Source of the DNA: Nostoc sp. JL34
Lineage (GTDB): Bacteria; Cyanobacteriota; Cyanobacteriia; Cyanobacteriales; Nostocaceae
Assembly: GCF_017114945.1 (NCBI RefSeq)
Contig: NZ_JABXKQ010000182.1
Coordinates: 1 to 63,665, forward strand
DNA length: 63,665 nt
Direction: 5' to 3'
Made by a program: the position numbers and the translations under genes. Shown in pieces: positions 59,583 through 63,665 of the stretch. The notes beneath the pieces were generated by a model that worked only from the letters and a program-made list of their open reading frames with translations, searched no databases and was not told where the DNA came from. Positions within the stretch are counted from its first letter, which is position 1. Each line of letters opens with the position of its first letter.

Positions 59583-60953
59583 CTAAAGATTACTTTCAAT
59601 CAACTGGCGGTATTCGCTCTTTTGCTTTACACCTTTGACTTCCTTCACCAGTTCCTTATTTTTGAACAATTGAACTGTTGGCGTTCCTGTCACACCAGCA
59701 TTTTCAGCAATATCTCGGTCTTTGTCGATGTCAATTTCTACAAAGTGAATTTTGCTGTCAAATTCATCCACAACTTTATTTAAAATTGGCTTCAGGGTAT
59801 GACAAGGGCCACAACCAGGAGAGACATATTTCACAAGGAGTAAGCGATCGCTTTCATGGAACAATTTCCGTAAAGAATAACCTCCCTCATGGCGCGTCGC
59901 ATCCAAGTTAAATCCCGCTTCTTCCTCAGCTTCAGTCTTTTTGGCTGGCTGATGTTCTAGTTCATTATCTGTTGTTTCTGCCTGTTGATGGAATTCTTGA
60001 ATCAAGCCACTGGATGATAACCAGCGTTCTGCTAACATCGCTGCCATACAACCAGTACCCGCAGCCGTAATTGCTTGCCGAAACTCATGATCTTGGACAT
60101 CGCCAGCAGCAAAAACACCTTCTACACTGGTTTCTACAGTACCGTGCTTGGTGACAACGTAACCTATCTCATCCAGTTCTAGTTGTCCCTTAAATAGAGA
60201 AGTGTTGGGACTGTGACCAACGGCGTAAAATAAACCTTTAGCGTGCAGTTGGCTCTCTTCACCAGTTTTGGTATTGCGGACTTTCACCCCTTCCATGTGA
60301 CCATTGCCGAAGATATCCACGGCTTCTGTGTTCCAATGCACCTGGATTTTTGGGTTGCTCAAAACGCGGTCTTGCATGGCTTTAGAAGCCCGCATTTTAT
60401 CTGTGCGTACCAACATATTTACCTTAGAACCGTATTTGGTGAGGTAAATTGACTCTTCCGCCGCCGAGTCGCCAGCACCAATTACAGCCAATTCTGCGCC
60501 GTGAAAAATTGGTGTCGCACCATCGCAAATTGCACAAGCGGAAATACCCCGACTCCAAAATTCATGTTCGCTGGGTAAACCCAAACGCTTTGCTGTTGCA
60601 CCCGTGGCAATAACGATGCTGTTGGTTTTAATTTCCCTTTCTTGCGATCGCACTGTAAAAGGACGCTGACTCAAGTCAACTGAGATAACATCTTCAGTAT
60701 ATAGTTCAGCTCCCCAGCGCTCCGCCTGCGCCTTCATCTGATCCATCAGTTCCGGCCCGGTAATCCCTTTAGGAAATCCCGGAAAATTCTCAACTTCCGT
60801 CGTTGTCATTAATTGCCCACCAGGTAAACCCCCGGCTTGGAAACCTTCAAATACAACGGGTTTTAGGTTAGCACGTCCAGCATAGATGGCGGCTGTGTAG
60901 CCTGCTGGGCCAGAACCGATAATTACCAAGTTTTCTACAGTTGAATTAGTCAT
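59583..60953 (-). CDS. trxB: NADPH thioredoxin reductase with fused thioredoxin (NTRC)
   Basis: 456 residues from the ATG at 60953 (an ATG at 60971 adds six). Reductase domain about 1-310: GSGPAGYTAAIYAGRA (FAD), redox pair in SACAICDGA, VIGAGDSAAEE (NADPH), GVFAAGDVQD. An acidic linker (about 325-350) joins a thioredoxin domain with YVSPGCGPCHTLKP active site and cis-Pro GTPTVQL. Reduces 2-Cys peroxiredoxin and other targets with NADPH in oxygenic phototrophs. Complete. Confidence 0.96.
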   Translation of the reverse strand: MTNSTVENLVIIGSGPAGYTAAIYAGRANLKPVVFEGFQAGGLPGGQLMTTTEVENFPGFPKGITGPELMDQMKAQAERWGAELYTEDVISVDLSQRPFTVRSQEREIKTNSIVIATGATAKRLGLPSEHEFWSRGISACAICDGATPIFHGAELAVIGAGDSAAEESIYLTKYGSKVNMLVRTDKMRASKAMQDRVLSNPKIQVHWNTEAVDIFGNGHMEGVKVRNTKTGEESQLHAKGLFYAVGHSPNTSLFKGQLELDEIGYVVTKHGTVETSVEGVFAAGDVQDHEFRQAITAAGTGCMAAMLAERWLSSSGLIQEFHQQAETTDNELEHQPAKKTEAEEEAGFNLDATRHEGGYSLRKLFHESDRLLLVKYVSPGCGPCHTLKPILNKVVDEFDSKIHFVEIDIDKDRDIAENAGVTGTPTVQLFKNKELVKEVKGVKQKSEYRQLIESNL

Positions 60954-61015
60954 GACAATATATGAACTCATAACGACTACGCTTAATATAGCACAACAAA
61001 TTATGATTGGCTACG

Positions 61016-61330
61016 TCAGGTGGTAAGCGATCGCAAAATGCCTACGGTACTATGTATGCACCTGCGATCGCCTGACGTGTCTTTGTTCGGGCTGACCGAT
61101 TGAAAAAGACCAAGTGCGATTTTGTGGAGTTGGTTGCAAACCTGATGGTTGACAATGTAACCCACTTCATCCAGTTTTAATTTGACTCTTAAATATTGTG
61201 ATAGAAATCCCCAGAAGTTGGGAATACTCAAGCTTGGGTATGCCGCTAGCTTGAGAGGCATGAGATATGGTTGCATGTGCGTCAAAACTCAAAAATGAGT
61301 TTGTGTAGCGGTGGAATGCACCAGAACAAA
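61016..61330. other. Intergenic region with a possible NTRC-derived fragment
   Basis: Between the divergent NTRC and methyltransferase genes. On the minus strand about 61145-61195 reads LKLDEVGYIVNH, close to LELDEIGYVVTKHG of NTRC at the amino-acid level. Only this short part is alike. A 'GGAGCAATTT' ribosome-type site precedes the ATG at 61353. Confidence 0.4.
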
Positions 61331-61352
61331 GTTAGTAACAGGAGCAATTTAA

Positions 61353-62684
61353 ATGACCAGTCCAGCATCTGATTTACTGGATAAAATTCGTCAGCAATTT
61401 GACACTTCTCCCTATCCCAGAGTTCCTCTTGATAAATCTCCTAAAGATCATCCTAATTTACTTTACATTCATAACTTAGTCACATCCTACTATTTAAGGA
61501 ATCAAAAAGTTATTGATACTAAAGGTAAATTAATTTTGGATGCTGGATGTGGCACTGGCTATAAATCATTAGTCTTGGCAGAAGCTAATCCAGGTGCAAA
61601 AATTGTTGGAATTGACATATCAGAAGAATCGATTAAATTAGCACAACAACGCTTAGAGCATCATGGATTTGACAATACAGAGTTTCATGTATTGCCAATT
61701 CAGGAATTGCCAAAGCTAGATTACCAATTTGACTATATTAATTGTGATGAACTTCTATATCTTTTTCCTGATCTAGATGCTGCCTTGCAAGCCATGATAT
61801 CTGTTTTAAAGCCTAATGGTATCATCCGTAGTAATCTGCATAGTTCAATCCAGAGATTCACTTATTTTCGCGCTCAGAGAGTCTTCACTATGATGGGTTT
61901 AATGGATGAAAATCCAGAAGACTTGGAAATGGAAATTGTCGTAGAAACGATGAAAGCTTTGAAAGATAATGTCGATCTCAAAGCTAGAACTTGGAATTCT
62001 AATAAGTATGAAGGAGAGAACGGAAAAGAAGGAATTTTAATGAATTACTTATTTCAAGGAGATAAAGGTTACACTATCTCTGATATGTTTATGGCTTTGA
62101 AGGCAGCTAACCTAGAGTTTATCAGTATGGTTAACTGGCGGCAGTGGGACTTAATAAACTTGTTTAAAGATCCAGAGAATTTGCCTGCTTTTCTGAGCAT
62201 GAGTTTACCAGAAATTTCTATAGAAGAGCGGTTACAGTTATTTGAACTAATACATCCTATTCATCGGCTGATCGACTTTTGGTGTGGTCATTGTAATCAA
62301 GTAGAGACTTTTCTGCCAGTTTCACAATGGGCTGACTCTGATTGGCGACTGGCAAAGGTGAGTCTGCATCCTCAGTTAAAAACTCCCAATTTCCAAGAAG
62401 ACCTCGTAACCTGTATTACAGAATTCCGAATATTTCCTATCAGTAACTATTTATCACTAGTTGAGGAATTTGTCGGGATAGATAGCTCATTAGCACTTTG
62501 CTTAATACCTTTATTAGAACAAACCCAGCCGATGAAGTTCTTGGTAGAGCACTGGAAACAATTTAGACCTTTAGATCCTATAACCTTAAAGCCTACAGAT
62601 GAAGGGCAAGCTTTTGAGATGGTGCAACAGCTACTACTGAGGCTGGAGAGTCTTGGTTACGTAATGTTGGAACGCCAATCCTAA
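61353..62684 (+). CDS. Class I SAM-dependent methyltransferase with C-terminal extension
   Basis: 443 residues. Methyltransferase core about 55-190: motif I LILDAGCGTGYKSL, acidic strand IVGIDISEESI, YINCDELLYLF, LKPNGIIRSNL. The C-terminal 220 residues (from about SNKYEGENGKEG) are helical with no named domain. The substrate is unknown; similar two-part enzymes occur in cyanobacterial natural-product or TPR-methyltransferase settings. A truncated copy of its start follows at 62974, and another methyltransferase at 63067. Confidence 0.85.
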   Translation: MTSPASDLLDKIRQQFDTSPYPRVPLDKSPKDHPNLLYIHNLVTSYYLRNQKVIDTKGKLILDAGCGTGYKSLVLAEANPGAKIVGIDISEESIKLAQQRLEHHGFDNTEFHVLPIQELPKLDYQFDYINCDELLYLFPDLDAALQAMISVLKPNGIIRSNLHSSIQRFTYFRAQRVFTMMGLMDENPEDLEMEIVVETMKALKDNVDLKARTWNSNKYEGENGKEGILMNYLFQGDKGYTISDMFMALKAANLEFISMVNWRQWDLINLFKDPENLPAFLSMSLPEISIEERLQLFELIHPIHRLIDFWCGHCNQVETFLPVSQWADSDWRLAKVSLHPQLKTPNFQEDLVTCITEFRIFPISNYLSLVEEFVGIDSSLALCLIPLLEQTQPMKFLVEHWKQFRPLDPITLKPTDEGQAFEMVQQLLLRLESLGYVMLERQS

Positions 62685-62710
62685 TTTGAAGTTTCCCCAA
62701 CCGAAAAGTA

Positions 62711-62863
62711 CTGTTGCTTAACCCAAAAGACTTTCAAAGTTTTTTCGAGCCGTCTTACTGGGTACAAATTATCAAAGGAGCGGGCGATCGCGCTTTGCGA
62801 CTCAGCGATAATGAGGCGTTACGAGCTTTTTTAGGACGTTTGCACCGGGGAACTTCAGCCTAA
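62711..62863 (+). pseudogene. C-terminal gene remnant
   Basis: A 50-codon open frame without a start codon reads LLLNPKDFQSFFEPSYWVQ..DRALRLSDNEALRAFLGRL and ends in TAA. It is protein-like and in one frame, so it looks like the tail of a deleted gene. I cannot name the family. Confidence 0.35.
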
Positions 62864-62973
62864 TGCTCAGACTCAATCCGCAACTGTAACCTCTATGTAA
62901 TTCTGACGATTAGAACAAGAGTTGGCGTAATGCTGGGAAGCATCAAAACAAAATTAGATGAGGAGCAATTTCA

Positions 62974-63012
62974 ATGCTCAGTCCAACATCTGATTTTTTA
63001 TAACAAATTTTC
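62974..63012 (+). pseudogene. 5' remnant duplicate of the 61353 methyltransferase
   Basis: GAGGAGCAATTTCAATGCTCAGTCCAACATCTGATTTT-type sequence here parallels GGAGCAATTTAAATGACCAGTCCAGCATCTGATTT at 61336-61374, including the leader. After SDF the frame stops (TAA). Indicates a past tandem duplication of the methyltransferase gene followed by deletion. Confidence 0.7.
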
Positions 63013-63066
63013 ATGCTTGACCCATAATAAATGGAATAAACGATACAGAGTAGCAAAATACAAAAA

Positions 63067-63609
63067 ATGACAGAAATTAAACTTCATATTGGTGGAGAAA
63101 AAATACATCCAGACTGGAAAATATTCGATATTGAAAGTCGTCCAGAAGTAGATTATATTGGCAACGCATCTGATTTAAGTCAATTTGAAAGTAATTCAAT
63201 TGCTGCAATTTATGCCAGTCATGTTCTAGAACATTTTTCTCATGCAATAGATAATGAGTTAATCAATACATTAACAGAATGGCATCGAGTTCTCAAACCG
63301 GGTGGACAACTTTTTATTAGTGTCCCCGACTTAAAAAAAATATGTTGGTTTTATCTGCATCCAGAACTTACAGTAGTGGAACGTCTGCATCTAATGCGGA
63401 TTATATTTGGTGGACATACGAATATATATGATGTTCATAAGGTAGGATTTGATTTTGAGATATTGTCTATATGTTTAGAAGAAGTTGGATTTACAGAATA
63501 TCAACAAGTAGAACAGTTAGATTTGTTTGATGATTGCAGTAAAATCCGTGTTTTGAACACACTCGTTAGCCTGAATGTAATTGCTCAAAAATCAATATCC
63601 TCAGAGTAA
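63067..63609 (+). CDS. SAM-dependent methyltransferase (short)
   Basis: 180 residues. LHIGGEKIHPDWKIFDIES opens the fold; YASHVLEHFSHA, WHRVLKPGGQLFISVPD and YDVHKVGFDFEIL are typical of the predicted SAM methyltransferases in glycan or surface-sugar clusters. A classic GxGxG motif I is replaced by HIGGEKIH, as in that subgroup. Lies about 50 bp after the duplicate remnant. Intact. Confidence 0.85.
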   Translation: MTEIKLHIGGEKIHPDWKIFDIESRPEVDYIGNASDLSQFESNSIAAIYASHVLEHFSHAIDNELINTLTEWHRVLKPGGQLFISVPDLKKICWFYLHPELTVVERLHLMRIIFGGHTNIYDVHKVGFDFEILSICLEEVGFTEYQQVEQLDLFDDCSKIRVLNTLVSLNVIAQKSISSE

Positions 63610-63665
63610 ACAGGACTTACGCAACTGTCACAAGCGATGGTGCGGCGCAGCCGCACCGAGCGCCA
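63610..63665. repeat. Element edge or hairpin at window end
   Basis: CAGGACTTACGCAACTGTCAC and GGTGCGGCGCAGCCGCACC: the first resembles the tip of Nostoc insertion elements (AGGACTTACGCA), the second is a perfect hairpin. Cut by the window edge. Confidence 0.4.

Noticed and set aside
61016..61285. 89-residue minus ORF as a gene
   Set aside because: Only a dozen residues look like NTRC; the rest is not protein-like, so it is treated as intergenic with a possible relic.

Overview
The window looks like chromosomal DNA of a filamentous, heterocyst-type cyanobacterium (Nostoc/Nostocales-like). This is inferred from the many GCGATCGC (HIP1-like) octamers inside genes, the heptamer-style intergenic repeats (GGGGATT/GGGGACT and AATTACG types), and typical cyanobacterial genes: an NTRC thioredoxin reductase with fused thioredoxin, a tocopherol-type methyltransferase, a lumen-type pentapeptide protein, TPR-CHAT and a Pkn-type kinase. 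No rRNA, CRISPR array or complete insertion sequence is visible. One tRNA is present, tRNA-Val(CAC).

Layout. 1-3551: two minus-strand NTPase genes. One is a large TPR/P-loop protein that runs off the left edge and carries in-frame 42-bp repeats; upstream of it lies a stand-alone P-loop ATPase. 3862-6015: leuC and leuD. 6163-8540: a tightly coupled pair, a DUF4209 protein with an RNxxxH motif and a VapC-like PIN nuclease; this is my best candidate for an undescribed system. 8657-14953: a DUF6174 secreted protein, an FAD monooxygenase, and a divergent three-gene molybdenum hydroxylase operon. 15138-20321: a TPR-CHAT caspase-like protein preceded by a 4-nt-overlapping Cys-heptapeptide ORF, plus two envelope proteins. 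20442-28816: a sulfate-type binding lipoprotein, prs with its terminator, a Ser/Thr kinase coupled to bioD, an EamA transporter and a VOC protein. 29284-36546: a mostly co-directional plus-strand metabolic and transport run (MDR reductase, small PPase-like protein, SDR lacking its catalytic residues, TauD dioxygenase, EamA, HAD, TauE/SafE, MFS). 36782-46966: HpxZ-like protein, NUDIX, hisC, tRNA-Val, methyltransferase, a ktrB interrupted by an in-frame TAA, ktrA, a TPR protein, queA, yraN. 47053-54984: a probable frameshifted gene, a pentapeptide protein, a dynamin-like GTPase, an amidase, pyrG. 55167-63609: a duplicated-domain protein whose stop codon was hit by a MITE, a Uma2 nuclease, an ROK kinase, an ABC permease, a four-helix-bundle protein, NTRC, and two methyltransferases with a duplicate remnant between them.

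Small non-autonomous repeats are the second theme. Two inverted copies of a ~170-bp element lie at 10912 and 36543. Three members of an ATATCA..TGATAT family lie at 21663, 21936 and 33716. A 146-bp element lies at 2048. A ~208-bp element with multiple end repeats lies 84 bp from the 3' end of the tRNA gene. A 144-bp element with a clean 7-bp target duplication lies at 55589. Heptamer-type repeats have also entered coding sequence without breaking the frame in queA and in the left-edge NTPase. Function assignments rest on motif recognition only; no database search was run.
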